The notes: generated from the sequence alone by a model not told the origin. A stretch of 48,888 nucleotides of DNA from a bacterium (GCA_024698685.1 JAILQZ010000087.1:1-48888); one strand, 5' to 3'. Numbered from the stretch's first letter, positions 1 to 8,897 are shown. Numbers and translations are program-made.

Positions 1-405
1 CTCATGGGCTACCTCGGCACGATCGATATGGTCGAAATCGAGCAGCGCATCCTCGATGGCGATGAATACGCTTCTCAGGTCATCGACGCAATGTGCTACC
101 AGATCGCCAAAGACACGGGCGGATTCGCAACCACGATGTGCGGAGACGTTGACGCGATCATCCTCACCGGAGGCATCGCGAACTGCAAGTTCGTCACCGA
201 CCGCGTTGCCAAGCGCGTATCGTTCATCGCCCCGGTCATCCTCAGACCTGGCGAACTCGAGCTGGAAGCGCTTGTCGAAAACGCCTATGAAGCCGTTGTG
301 GGCAAGATACCCATCCAAGAATTCGTCAGGGCGTCCTCCCCTCGCGAGGCGATGGACCGAATCGACGAGCTCTGGGATGCCCAGGACTGGACCTTCGAGC
401 GTTAG
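1..405 (+). CDS. buk: Butyrate kinase, C-terminal part (5' end outside window)
   Basis: This is the last 134 codons of a gene that enters from the left edge. Its sequence (GGIAN motif, then SFIAPVILRPGE and LEALVENA) matches the C-terminal ASKHA lobe of butyrate kinase. That enzyme makes ATP from butyryl phosphate in the cytoplasm, usually next to phosphotransbutyrylase. The downstream neighbour is a full-length butyrate kinase that aligns with it along this whole stretch but is clearly a paralogue rather than a recent copy. The ATG at 4 in the ORF track is internal, because the frame is open to base 1. After the usual family end there is a tail rich in acidic and aromatic residues (RIDELWDAQDW) that the second copy lacks. 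The kinase family is seen directly; the exact acyl substrate is not determined. Confidence 0.85.
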   Translation, partial: LMGYLGTIDMVEIEQRILDGDEYASQVIDAMCYQIAKDTGGFATTMCGDVDAIILTGGIANCKFVTDRVAKRVSFIAPVILRPGELELEALVENAYEAVVGKIPIQEFVRASSPREAMDRIDELWDAQDWTFER

Positions 406-454
406 ATCAACCGAAACCCATGCGACACACCGCATTGAGATGGCAGGAACCGAG

Positions 455-1546
455 ATGGACAACAGCAAGAAATACCGCATCCTCGTAATCAACCCGGGCT
501 CGAATTCGACCAAGCTCGCCGTATTCGAGAACACGGAAATGATCGAGCAATACGATATCCCGCATACGGCCGAGACGATCGCCTCATTCTCGTCTGCAGT
601 CTACGACCAGTACGAGTATCGCCTCGAATGCGTACGCAAGAGCATCGCAGACAACGGCATCGACCTCTCGACTTTCGACGCGATCGCCGGACGCGGAGGT
701 TTCGCTCGCATCAAGGACTCTGGCACCTACCGCGTCAACGATCAGATGGTCGAGGACCTTGCCAATCCTACGGCCGAACATGTCGCGAACCTCGGCGGAA
801 TCCTCGCCAAGGAGCTCGGAGACCCCTTCGGCCTGCCTGCCTACATCACTGATCCAACCTGCATCGACGAGATGGATGACATCGCTCGCGTGACTGGCTA
901 CGAGGGAATGGAGCGCAAGCTCAAATGGCAGCCGCTCTCGCACAAGGCAACAGGAAAGCGCCTTGCGCGTGACCTCGGCGTAGCATATGAGGAGTCGAAC
1001 TTCATCATCGGACACCTCGGCGGCGGCATCACGATCGGAGCTCATTGCCATGGCCGCGTCATCGATGTCAACAACGGACTCGATGGCGATGGCCCGTTCT
1101 CCGTCGACCGTCCGGGCACGATGCCGATCGAGGACATAATCGCCCACTGCTTCGAAGGCGGACGCACCAAGGAGGATGTTGTCAAGGAGTTCATCAGCCG
1201 CGGCGGCATCTACAGCTACTTCGGCACGGTCGATACGAGCGAAGTCCAGCAGATGGCGATGGATGGCGACGAGAAAGCACAGCTCATCCTATCCGCTTGG
1301 GCCTACCAGATCGCCAAGGAGATCGGTGCGCTGGCCACGGTACTGAAGGGCAACGTCGACGCAATCGCGCTGACAGGCGGCGTTGCGAAGTCGAACTACA
1401 TCATCGACATGATTCGCGAGCGTGTGAGCTGGATCGCACCCTTCTACGTCTATCACGGCAGTCTCGAAATGGAGGCACTGGCCGCTGGCGCTCTGGGAGA
1501 CCTCGACGGATCCTCACCCGCCAAGGAATACGTCCGCGCCTGGTAG
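455..1546 (+). CDS. buk: Butyrate kinase
   Basis: Full-length (363 aa) cytoplasmic acyl kinase of the acetate/butyrate kinase family. It catalyses the reversible reaction butyryl phosphate + ADP = butyrate + ATP, the last energy-conserving step of butyrate formation. The N-terminus has the phosphate-binding motif VINPGSNSTKLA; the middle carries GHLGGGITIGAH and the C-terminus LTGGVAKS, the classical ASKHA signatures. Its length is normal for butyrate kinase (about 355 aa) and short for acetate kinase (about 400 aa). I chose ATG 455, not the earlier ATG 440 or the track start at 56, because AGGA lies 6 bases upstream and homology begins there. It follows the first copy after 49 bp, so the two are probably co-transcribed. 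It could act on branched-chain acyl phosphates instead. Confidence 0.9.
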   Translation: MDNSKKYRILVINPGSNSTKLAVFENTEMIEQYDIPHTAETIASFSSAVYDQYEYRLECVRKSIADNGIDLSTFDAIAGRGGFARIKDSGTYRVNDQMVEDLANPTAEHVANLGGILAKELGDPFGLPAYITDPTCIDEMDDIARVTGYEGMERKLKWQPLSHKATGKRLARDLGVAYEESNFIIGHLGGGITIGAHCHGRVIDVNNGLDGDGPFSVDRPGTMPIEDIIAHCFEGGRTKEDVVKEFISRGGIYSYFGTVDTSEVQQMAMDGDEKAQLILSAWAYQIAKEIGALATVLKGNVDAIALTGGVAKSNYIIDMIRERVSWIAPFYVYHGSLEMEALAAGALGDLDGSSPAKEYVRAW

Positions 1547-1561
1547 GATGGCTAACTCCGA

Positions 1562-2203
1562 TTAGCTATTGGATGCAAGCCACGCCTCGAGCTCACGCAG
1601 CTCGGGCATGGTGTTGACGTTGACAAATGGGTTGACACGACTGCCTTCCGCATCCAACTCGCTAACATCCACATCGATCCTATTGACGTTCTCGGTCCAG
1701 CGCACGGCACGCATGTCGCCGGCTTCCAACGCCTTTTCAACTGCGTCCAGGCAAGTTTCCCTGCGAAATACGGCGTGGAATGGCTCGATGCCCTTCGATC
1801 CGATCGGCATGGCCACATCCGCCCCAGTGCTCACCAGCACTTCGAGCAAACGCGCGATCAATTCAGGAGATGGAAAGACCATATCGCAGGCAACCATGGA
1901 CATGAATGGCTTCGTGACGGCCTGTAGCGCCGTATGAACCCCGATTAGGGCTCCGCGATTATCGGTATTGTCGGAAATCAGCCTGAGCTTTCCTGAGGCG
2001 ATATACGGCTCCAAGAATCCCATCTTCTCCGGCTCGTTGGTGGTGATGACCATTTCGGAGCAGATCGGGTAGAGCCTTTCGAAGGCCTGCATGATCAGCG
2101 GTTTCCCGAGGAACTGAACGAGCGCTTTGGATGTGCCCATGCGCTTTGATTCGCCGCCTGCCTGAATGGCTACGGCGAGATCGTCTATGACCTGCATATC
2201 CAC
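1562..2203 (-). CDS. mobA: MobA-like molybdenum cofactor guanylyltransferase
   Basis: A 213-aa nucleotidyltransferase of the MobA/GlmU type. The N-terminal loop AIQAGGESKRMG-SKAL (about residues 12-27) binds the nucleotide, and VACDMVF contains the metal-binding Asp. MobA links GMP to molybdopterin to give the cofactor used by DMSO-reductase-type enzymes. Paralogues transfer CMP for Mo-hydroxylases, and sequence alone does not separate these cleanly. The gene is convergent with the butyrate kinase (15 bp between stops) and lies 55 bp downstream of nrdG on the same strand. The track start is a GTG; an ATG two codons later (2197) is equally possible, since the upstream purine-rich stretch AAGGAAGG is not ideally placed for either. 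Confidence 0.75.
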   Translation of the reverse strand: MDMQVIDDLAVAIQAGGESKRMGTSKALVQFLGKPLIMQAFERLYPICSEMVITTNEPEKMGFLEPYIASGKLRLISDNTDNRGALIGVHTALQAVTKPFMSMVACDMVFPSPELIARLLEVLVSTGADVAMPIGSKGIEPFHAVFRRETCLDAVEKALEAGDMRAVRWTENVNRIDVDVSELDAEGSRVNPFVNVNTMPELRELEAWLASNS

Positions 2204-2258
2204 TTGCCTGGGCTACCTTCCTTGAACTGATGCTGCCAGTAGAGTATATCCCAGGAGC

Positions 2259-2762
2259 TCACATGCCCGGCATATCCACCGCGCTGCCCGCTGCAAGCGA
2301 TGCAGGGACATCGATTACGCGCTGATTGCTGGAGCCGCGCCATTTTGCGGAGAAGGTCTTGAGATCCTGCATGAACGGGCCGTCGACGAGCACGTCGCAA
2401 AGCTTGAGGAGCTCTATAGCGAGCGGACCCGCTTTGCCCTCGACCAGCTCGTCGAAGAGATAGCCGCTATATGCCCATACATCGAGGCCGCGCGCCTTGA
2501 CGGCCTTGACGATCTCGATCAGAGGGGCGGCCTGCTCGAACGGTTCGCCGCCGGAAAGCGTGATGCCCTTGAGCAGCGGATTGCCGTCTATCTTGGCGAG
2601 TATCGCCTCGGTGGTGGTCAGTTCGCCTCCGTTGAAATCATGGGTCTGAGGGTTCTGGCATCCAGGGCACTTATGGCTGCATCCTTGGGTGAAGATCGTC
2701 AGGCGGATTCCAGGTCCGTCCACTATCGAGTCGTTGACGATTCCTGCGATTCTTATGTCCAT
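2259..2762 (-). CDS. nrdG: Anaerobic ribonucleotide reductase activating protein
   Basis: A 167-aa radical SAM enzyme that uses a [4Fe-4S] cluster and S-adenosylmethionine to make the glycyl radical on NrdD. The cluster motif CSHKCPGC (C-x3-C-x2-C) is followed by QNPQTHDF, and TLSGGEPF is the SAM-binding GGE motif. All are typical of NrdG. I use the ATG at 2762, not the track start at 2810, because GAGGGGAG lies 7 bases upstream and the protein then begins MDIRIAGIVNDSIVDGPG, the usual family N-terminus. The gene lies downstream of nrdD, about 90 bp after its stop, and is presumably co-transcribed from the NrdR-controlled promoter at about 5280. Confidence 0.92.
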   Translation of the reverse strand: MDIRIAGIVNDSIVDGPGIRLTIFTQGCSHKCPGCQNPQTHDFNGGELTTTEAILAKIDGNPLLKGITLSGGEPFEQAAPLIEIVKAVKARGLDVWAYSGYLFDELVEGKAGPLAIELLKLCDVLVDGPFMQDLKTFSAKWRGSSNQRVIDVPASLAAGSAVDMPGM

Positions 2763-2854
2763 TGCAGCGCTCCCCTCTTCCTCGAAAGCGAGATCCGCAC
2801 GACGGGTCATCGCGCGGATCTCGTGTTGCCTTCTTCGCTAGCTCGTTACCGACC

Positions 2855-5197
2855 TTAGATGCCGTGCTTGACGCGATCCGCTTCCTCTGCACGCTTGCCG
2901 TCGTTGAACCTGTCAAGCGTTCCCACGAGGTAGCCGGTGATGCGGCGGATGCGCTCGAAGCCCGGTCCGTTCTCGAACTCCTTGCGTCCGCACTGCGGGC
3001 AGGTGTCGCCAATGATGCCGTTGAAGCCGCAAACCGGGTCGCGATCGACGGGGTGGTTGATCGAGCCGTAGCCGATGCCGCAGTCATGCATGTGCCTGAT
3101 TACGGCCTCGAAGGCATCGAGGTTCTGCATCGGGTCGCCATCGAGCTCGATGTAGCTGATATGGCCTCCGTTGGTCAGGTTGTGGTACGGAGCCTCGATG
3201 TTGATCTTCTCGAACGCGGAGATGTCGTAGTAGACCGGAACATGGAAGCTGTTCGTGTAGTAGTCGCGGTCGGTGACGCCCTCGATCTTGCCATAGCGCT
3301 CGCGGTCCATCTTGACGAAGCGGCCGGACAGTCCCTCTGCCGGGGTGGCGATCAGCGAGAAGTTGAGGCCGGTCTCCTGCGCCTTGCGATCGACGTAGTC
3401 GCGCATGTAGCTGATGATCTCGATGCCGAGGTTGCGGGCGCGCTCGCTCTCGCCGTGATGCTCGCCAATGAGCGCCTTCAGCGTCTCAGCCAGTCCGATG
3501 AAGCCGACGGTCAGCGTTCCGTGCTTGAGAACCTGGCGCTGCTCCTCATCCCACTCCAGCTTGTCGGAGTCGATCCAAACGCCTTGACCCATGAGGAACG
3601 GAGCGTTGTAGACCCTCTTGCTGGCCTGGATCTCGAAGCGCGCGAGCAGCTGATCGCACACCAGAGCCAGCTTGCTGTCGAGCAGCTCGAAGAAGAGCTC
3701 GATGTCGCCCTTGCTCCTGATGCCGAGACGCGGCAGGTTGATCGAGGTGAAGGAGAGGTTTCCGCGGCCCGGGGTGATCTGGCGATCGGGGTCGTGAACG
3801 TTTCCGATGACGCGCGTGCGGCAACCCATGTAGGCGACCTCGGTCTCCATGGTGCCCTTGTAGAACGCCAGGTTGAACGGAGCATCGAGGAACGAGAAGT
3901 TCGGGAAGAGCCTCTTGGCGGAGCACTCGCACGCGAGCTTGAAGAGGTCGTAGCTCGGGTCGTCCTCGAAGTAGTTGATTCCCTCCTTGACCTTGAAGAT
4001 CTGGATCGGGAAGATCGGGGTCTCGCCGTGACCGAGTCCGTCCTCGGTTGCGAGCAGGACGTTGCGGATGACCATGCGACCCTCGGGCGAGACATCGGTG
4101 CCGTAGTTGATCGAGGAGAACGGGGTCTGGGCGCCAGCGCGGGAGTGCATCGTGTTCAGGTTGTGGATGAACGCCTCCATGGCCTGGAAGGTGGCCCTGT
4201 CGGTGTCCTCGTAGGCGGTCTTTGCCGCGTAGGCTTGGGCCTTCTTCACCAGCTCGCTGTCATAGCCTGCGGCCATGAGGGCGCGGGCCTCTGCGGAGAC
4301 GTACTCGGAATCCATCTCGAGCATGGGCTCCTTGCCGCTGCGGTCGGTGGCCTCGGCGATGGCATCCTCGGCCAGCTTCTTGGGATCCTCGGCCTCGAAG
4401 AGCAGCTCGATGGCCGCGGTCAGGGCCTTCCTGTAGCGCTTCTTATAGGTCTTGCGGACGCCGAGGGCCATGCCGTAGTCGAAGTTGTAGATCGACTGGC
4501 CGCCGTGCTGGTCGTTCTGGTTCGACTGGATGGCGATGCACGCGAGCGCGGAGTAGCTCGCGATGTCGTTCGGCTCGCGAAGGACGCCATGGCCGGTGGA
4601 GAAGCCGCCCTCGAAGAGCTTGATGATGTCGATCTGCGTGCAGGTGGTGGTCAGCGTGTAGAAGTCGAGGTCGTGGATGTGGATGTCGCCGTCGAGGTGA
4701 GCGCGCGAATGAATCGGGTCGAGGACGCGCATGTTGTAGTACTGCTTCGCAGCCTCAGAGCCATACTTGAGCATCGTGCCCATGGCTGTGTCGGCATCGA
4801 TGTTGGCGTTCTCGCGCTTGATGTTGGACTCGGCAGCCTGAGTCTGCGTGATCTCCTCCATCGTCTTCATGAGCTTGGTGTTGCCCTCGCGGATGCGGTT
4901 GCGCTCGTCGCGATAGCGGATATAGCGCTTGGCAGTCTGAACGAAGCCGTTCTCGATGAGCACGACCTCGACGAAGTCCTGAATGCCCTCGACGGTCGGG
5001 ATGCCCTTGAACGCATCGTGCTCGAGCTTCTCGACAACCTGGTCGGCGAGCTGGTCGGCGGTGTTGCGTCCGTTGAGGTTTCCAGATGCGATGAATGCCT
5101 TGTTGATGGCATCCGTGATCTTGTCCTTGTCGAATGGAACGGTGCGTCCGTCCCTCTTCTGAATGCGGTCGATCACCTTTACGTTCGTGTCAGCCAT
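2855..5197 (-). CDS. nrdD: Anaerobic ribonucleoside-triphosphate reductase
   Basis: A 780-aa class III ribonucleotide reductase, which reduces NTPs to dNTPs without oxygen. The N-terminus (about residues 5-95) is an ATP-cone allosteric domain (VIDRIQKRDGRTVPFDKDKI). The catalytic barrel follows. The C-terminus has a zinc-binding cysteine set (DPVCGFNG, then TCPQCG) and the glycyl radical loop RRITGYLVG with the radical glycine near residue 755. Length and domain order are normal for the family. The start ATG is preceded on the minus strand by GAGAGGACGAAC. The upstream intergenic region has an almost perfect NrdR box and a weaker one three helical turns away. With nrdG this supplies anaerobic dNTPs; no aerobic reductase is present here. 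Confidence 0.97.
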   Translation of the reverse strand: MADTNVKVIDRIQKRDGRTVPFDKDKITDAINKAFIASGNLNGRNTADQLADQVVEKLEHDAFKGIPTVEGIQDFVEVVLIENGFVQTAKRYIRYRDERNRIREGNTKLMKTMEEITQTQAAESNIKRENANIDADTAMGTMLKYGSEAAKQYYNMRVLDPIHSRAHLDGDIHIHDLDFYTLTTTCTQIDIIKLFEGGFSTGHGVLREPNDIASYSALACIAIQSNQNDQHGGQSIYNFDYGMALGVRKTYKKRYRKALTAAIELLFEAEDPKKLAEDAIAEATDRSGKEPMLEMDSEYVSAEARALMAAGYDSELVKKAQAYAAKTAYEDTDRATFQAMEAFIHNLNTMHSRAGAQTPFSSINYGTDVSPEGRMVIRNVLLATEDGLGHGETPIFPIQIFKVKEGINYFEDDPSYDLFKLACECSAKRLFPNFSFLDAPFNLAFYKGTMETEVAYMGCRTRVIGNVHDPDRQITPGRGNLSFTSINLPRLGIRSKGDIELFFELLDSKLALVCDQLLARFEIQASKRVYNAPFLMGQGVWIDSDKLEWDEEQRQVLKHGTLTVGFIGLAETLKALIGEHHGESERARNLGIEIISYMRDYVDRKAQETGLNFSLIATPAEGLSGRFVKMDRERYGKIEGVTDRDYYTNSFHVPVYYDISAFEKINIEAPYHNLTNGGHISYIELDGDPMQNLDAFEAVIRHMHDCGIGYGSINHPVDRDPVCGFNGIIGDTCPQCGRKEFENGPGFERIRRITGYLVGTLDRFNDGKRAEEADRVKHGI

Positions 5198-5279
5198 GTT
5201 CGTCCTCTCCTATCGCGCAGTAACCAAAGGCACATTATGTGCGAATGCTTTATCATCCTTTAGGCGAATTAGTTTAAAA

Positions 5280-5295
5280 ACACTATATATTGTGG
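5280..5295 (-). promoter_or_regulatory. NrdR box 1 upstream of nrdD
   Basis: ACACTATATATTGTGG matches 15 of the 16 positions of the known NrdR box (acaCwAtATaTwGtgt). NrdR represses ribonucleotide reductase genes when dATP or ATP loads its own ATP cone. The site is 83 bp upstream of the nrdD start codon, inside an AT-rich stretch suited to a promoter. The nrdR gene itself is not in the window. Confidence 0.85.
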
Positions 5296-5311
5296 TTAAT
5301 CTGCATTTACC

Positions 5312-5327
5312 CGTATAGATATAGTAC
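5312..5327 (-). promoter_or_regulatory. Degenerate NrdR box 2
   Basis: A weaker site with the half-site ATATAGTA, matching about 9 of 16 consensus positions. Its centre lies 32 bp from box 1, the three-turn spacing typical of paired NrdR boxes. The spacing is the main support. Confidence 0.5.
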
Positions 5328-5612
5328 TTTAGCCTTCCGGCAAATTCAAGTGAAAAATGCCGATTTACCTCGAATTTTCTTAGAATCTGCATGTTGGCAG
5401 CAACCGACAAGGCCCCAAGATAATCAGATTTCCAATGTCAAAAACGGCCTTTTAACACCCCCGCCACCAGATATTGTGGCGCTGTGAAAACCGAAAAAAT
5501 ATTTTGTTGGGAATCGTCGGCAGCGGCGGCAAGCGGCAAGCGGCTCGAAACCCGCTTTTTGCGGCGACAATCCATTTGCACAAATCTTGCGTGCACCGCC
5601 ACAGTACTTATG

Positions 5613-5618
5613 TATAAT
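5613..5618 (+). promoter_or_regulatory. Consensus -10 element (TATAAT)
   Basis: A perfect TATAAT faces the symporter gene and the short ORF at 5655. No good -35 is seen at 16-18 bp, so this may need an activator or may be chance. It is about 350 bp upstream of the symporter start. Confidence 0.4.
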
Positions 5619-5654
5619 GTGGCACAAGCAATCCGAGGGTAAGGAAGACCTGTG

Positions 5655-5956
5655 GTGCAGTTCTCCTACATAAGCGAAGTCGAAGTCACCGGTGGCTCGG
5701 CTGTCTACGCCCTCAAGCCCGCCCACTACGGGGGCTATTGCTATTGCTATCGATATCTCTAGCACACGGTTGCAGCTGGCCGCTCGTTTGCTTGGATATC
5801 CAATTCCACCCCTATGCCGCTGAAGCCGTGTGCACCCCTGTGCTGGATGCCGTGCGCATTGACGCTCGCAGCCAACCCGCTCCACGCTCTGAAAGCAAGC
5901 TGCAAACGCAGCAACCTGATTGGAAAAGCAAACTGCTGCCAACGCAGCTCGAATAG
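5655..5956 (+). pseudogene. Possible gene remnant or short leader ORF before the symporter
   Basis: A GTG at 5655, preceded by AAGGAAG, opens a 35-codon ORF ending at 5762 (MQFSYISEVEVTGGSAVYA..., ending GGYCYCYRYL). Its first 28 codons have the GC-rich third positions of real genes here. At the run of five G (ACGGGGGCT) the neighbouring frame continues with GAIAIAIDISSTRLQLAARL, which resembles the phosphate-binding start of ASKHA/RACo-type proteins, until a TGA at 5820. Another frame then stays open to 5956. This looks like one ancestral frame broken by frameshifts, but a genuine short leader peptide with Tyr/Cys codons ahead of a transporter cannot be excluded. Nothing else is recognisable between 5296 and 5968. 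Confidence 0.35.
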
Positions 5957-5968
5957 ATTGGTTGAAAG

Positions 5969-7588
5969 ATGTTTCTGAGAATACTGCTGATCGTAATCTT
6001 CATCGCCATCGCGGTTGCGGTGGGTGTCTTCACGCGACGCGCCGCAACCAACGTCGACGGATTCATCCTCGGCGGACGCAACGTCGGACCCTGGCTCTCG
6101 GCATTCGCCTACGGCACGGCGTACTTCAGCGCCGTCGTCTTCATCGGATACGCTGGCCAGTTCGGATGGAAGTACGGCATGGCGGCCACGTGGATCGGCC
6201 TCGGCAACGCGCTCATCGGCTCGCTGCTGGCGTGGTGGGTGCTCGGCCCGCGCACGCGCGAGGTAACTCAGCGCCTCAAGGCCTCCACAATGCCCGAGTT
6301 CTTTGGCAAGCGCTACAAGAGCAAGGGCCTGCGCGTCTCCTCCGCGGCCATCATCTTCGTCTTCCTCATCCCCTACACCGCTTCGGTCTACAACGGACTC
6401 TCCCGCCTCTTCAACATGGCCTTCGGCATCCCATACGAATACTGCGTCATAGGCATGGCGGTGGTCACCTGCATATACGTCGTTCTCGGCGGCTACATGG
6501 CAACGGTCGTCAACGACTTCCTCCAAGGCATCGTCATGCTCTTCGGCATCATCGCGGTCATATGCGCGGTGATCCTGAACCAGGGCGGCCTCACCGAGGC
6601 GGTAGTCTCGCTCTCCCAGATTCCCGGCGAGGGCACGGCGCAGCTAGGAGTGTTCACAAGCTTCCTTGGGCCCGACTTCTTCAACTTGATGGGGGTCGTC
6701 GTGCTCACATCGCTCGGCGCGTGGGGACTGCCGCAGATGGTCCAGAAGTTCTACGCGATCAAGTCCGGCCCGGCCATCAAGCAGGGCGCGATCATCTCCA
6801 CCTTCTTCGCGCTCGTCATCGCAGGCGGCTCGTACTTCCTCGGCGGCTTCGGACGCCTCTTCACGGGGTCGGTCGAGCTCACCGCCAACGGCACGCCGGT
6901 CTTCGACTCGATCATCCCGACGATGCTCGCCAACTCCAACCTGCCTGACATCCTGATCGGCCTGCTGGTAGTTCTCGTTCTCTCCGCTTCGATGTCCACG
7001 CTGAGCTCGCTCGTTCTCACGTCGAGCTCCGTCCTCACCCTCGACCTCGTCAAGGGCAACATCGTCAAGGACATGAGCGAGCGCAAGCAGATCGTCTGGA
7101 TGCGCTCCCTGATCGTCGTCTTCGTCGTCATCTCGGCCGCCATCGCGCTGTTCCAATATCACAGCTCGGTCGCTTGGATCGCGCAGCTCATGGGCATCAG
7201 CTGGGGCGCGCTCGCCGGCTCGTTCCTCGGCCCGTTCCTCTGGGGCCTCTACAGCAAGCGCGTCAGCAAGGCCTCTGTCTGGGTCAGCTTCGTGCTCGGC
7301 GTCGGCATCACCGTGAGCAACCTCTTCATTGGCTTCACCAACGTCATCAACGCCGGCGCTCTCGCGATGATCGTCTCGATCATCATCGTGCCCATCGTCA
7401 ACATCTTCACCAAGGCGGTGCCTTTCGAGGTCAATCCGCCTAGGCCAGATTCCGCAATGGACCGCGAGATCATCGCCACGCTCCAGGCCGAGGGCATCAC
7501 CTCCGGCACTGCCGAGGAGGGCGTCAAGATCGCCGACGAGGCGAGCGTCGCGGACGCAATCGGCGGCGTGGATCGACCAAACGCATAG
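5969..7588 (+). CDS. Sodium:solute symporter family protein
   Basis: A 539-aa inner-membrane transporter of the SSS family (relatives of PutP, PanF and SglT), which uses a sodium gradient to import a small solute. About thirteen hydrophobic segments are visible. The first is MFLRILLIVIFIAIAVAVGV, followed by the family signature region FILGGRNVGPWLSAFAYG and GQFGWKYG. The C-terminus is a soluble tail rich in acidic residues. The substrate cannot be read from the sequence; a carboxylate or amino acid is plausible. The ribosome-binding site is weak (GAAAG), so translation may depend on the long 5' region. The gene is monocistronic, ending at a strong terminator at 7617. Confidence 0.9.
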   Translation: MFLRILLIVIFIAIAVAVGVFTRRAATNVDGFILGGRNVGPWLSAFAYGTAYFSAVVFIGYAGQFGWKYGMAATWIGLGNALIGSLLAWWVLGPRTREVTQRLKASTMPEFFGKRYKSKGLRVSSAAIIFVFLIPYTASVYNGLSRLFNMAFGIPYEYCVIGMAVVTCIYVVLGGYMATVVNDFLQGIVMLFGIIAVICAVILNQGGLTEAVVSLSQIPGEGTAQLGVFTSFLGPDFFNLMGVVVLTSLGAWGLPQMVQKFYAIKSGPAIKQGAIISTFFALVIAGGSYFLGGFGRLFTGSVELTANGTPVFDSIIPTMLANSNLPDILIGLLVVLVLSASMSTLSSLVLTSSSVLTLDLVKGNIVKDMSERKQIVWMRSLIVVFVVISAAIALFQYHSSVAWIAQLMGISWGALAGSFLGPFLWGLYSKRVSKASVWVSFVLGVGITVSNLFIGFTNVINAGALAMIVSIIIVPIVNIFTKAVPFEVNPPRPDSAMDREIIATLQAEGITSGTAEEGVKIADEASVADAIGGVDRPNA

Positions 7589-7616
7589 CGCAAGGCGCTT
7601 AGGCGGCTGCAATATC

Positions 7617-7649
7617 AAAGGGACGAGCTTTCGGGCTCGTCCCTTTTCG
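7617..7649 (+). terminator. Rho-independent terminator after the symporter
   Basis: A 12-bp perfect stem, AAAGGGACGAGC / GCTCGTCCCTTT, with a 6-nt loop and a T-rich tail, 28 bp after the symporter stop. Confidence 0.92.
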
Positions 7650-7769
7650 TTGCATACGCGCAGAGCCTTTGAGCAGCATGATTGAGTCCATTGTCAGCAA
7701 CAATCGGCACACCTTCGGCTATTCTTTAGCGAGGAAAGCAGAAAGAGACGAAGGGGGAAGAGGAACATC

Positions 7770-8897
7770 ATGGCAGATTTCGCCCGCAAGCCACAACTCG
7801 GATTCGGTTTGATGAGGCTTCCGCATGTCGGAGGCGACATGGAGGCGCCCATCGATATCGAGCTTATGAAGCAGATGGTCGACCTGTTCATGGACGCCGG
7901 CTACACCTACTACGATTCGGCCTATGTGTACATCGGCTCGGAGGAGGCGGCGCGCCAGGCGCTCGTGGAGCGCTATCCACGCGATTCGTTCGTGTTCGCC
8001 ACGAAGATGCCCGCGCACGCAGTAGGCGACTTCGAGCAGATGGAGAAGATCTTCGCCGAGCAGCTCGAGCGCACGGGCCTCGAATACTTCGACTACTACC
8101 TGTTCCATGGCATCGACCCTACGAATATCGAGCGTTTCGCCGACAAGGCCGTATGGGATTGGATGATCGCCAAGAAGGAGTCCGGGGCCTTCAAGCACTT
8201 CGGCATCAGCTTCCACGATCATGCCGCGGTGCTCCAGGGGATTCTCGACGCGCATCCAGAGATCGAGATGGTGCAGATCCAGTGCAACTACGCCGACTGG
8301 GACAACCCGGTCGTCGAGGCGCGCCGCTGCTACGAGATCTGCCGCGAACACGGCAAGCTCGTCGTGTTCATGGAGCCGTTGCGCGGCGGCAAGCTCACCA
8401 ATCTGCCTGAGAGCGTGGCGCAGATCCTTGCGGACTGTCGCCCCGACGCCCCGCAGGCCTCGTGGGGCATGCGCTTCCTCGGCGAGCTAGACGGCGTGCT
8501 CGCGATTCTCTCGGGCATGTCACTGCCCGAGCACGTGACCAGCAACGTCGAGATTCTCTCCGGCGCGTTCGGCGCAGAGCTCGACGACGCGGAGCGCTCG
8601 GCGCTCGCCAAGGCTGTCGACGCGATCAACGCGATCCCGCACGTGCGCTGCACCGACTGCCGCTACTGCGTGCCAGGCTGCCCGGTGGGTATCCGCATCC
8701 CCAAGATCTTCGACGCGATGAACGGGTACCTGGTCTACAACGACCTCGGCTCCGCCAAGTTCTCGTACGGCTTCGCCACGCGCGGCAGCGCCAAAGCCTC
8801 CGAGTGCGTCAAGTGCGGCCAGTGCAACGCCATCTGCACGCAGCATATCGATGTCATGGCCGAGCTCGAGCGAGTAGTGGAGGTTCTCGAGGATTAG
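7770..8897 (+). CDS. Aldo/keto reductase with C-terminal 4Fe-4S domain
   Basis: A 375-aa protein. Residues 1-270 form an aldo/keto reductase TIM barrel with GFGLMRLP at the start, the Asp-Tyr pair in YYDSAYVYIGSEE, the Lys in FATKMPA and the His in YYLFHGID. Residues about 290-375 add a ferredoxin-like domain with two cysteine sets (CTDCRYCVPGCP and CVKCGQCNAIC). Such fusions are common in strict anaerobes and probably draw electrons from ferredoxin or a flavoprotein. The substrate is unknown. GAGG lies 6 bases before the ATG. The gene stands alone, convergent with rsgA. The 122 bp between 8898 and 9019 hold no clear terminator. Confidence 0.88.
   Translation: MADFARKPQLGFGLMRLPHVGGDMEAPIDIELMKQMVDLFMDAGYTYYDSAYVYIGSEEAARQALVERYPRDSFVFATKMPAHAVGDFEQMEKIFAEQLERTGLEYFDYYLFHGIDPTNIERFADKAVWDWMIAKKESGAFKHFGISFHDHAAVLQGILDAHPEIEMVQIQCNYADWDNPVVEARRCYEICREHGKLVVFMEPLRGGKLTNLPESVAQILADCRPDAPQASWGMRFLGELDGVLAILSGMSLPEHVTSNVEILSGAFGAELDDAERSALAKAVDAINAIPHVRCTDCRYCVPGCPVGIRIPKIFDAMNGYLVYNDLGSAKFSYGFATRGSAKASECVKCGQCNAICTQHIDVMAELERVVEVLED

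Noticed and set aside
2762-5263. 833-aa plus-strand ORF opposite nrdD
   Set aside because: An antisense shadow of a GC-rich gene; the translation is low-complexity V/L/D/R without any domain, while the minus strand encodes a complete NrdD.
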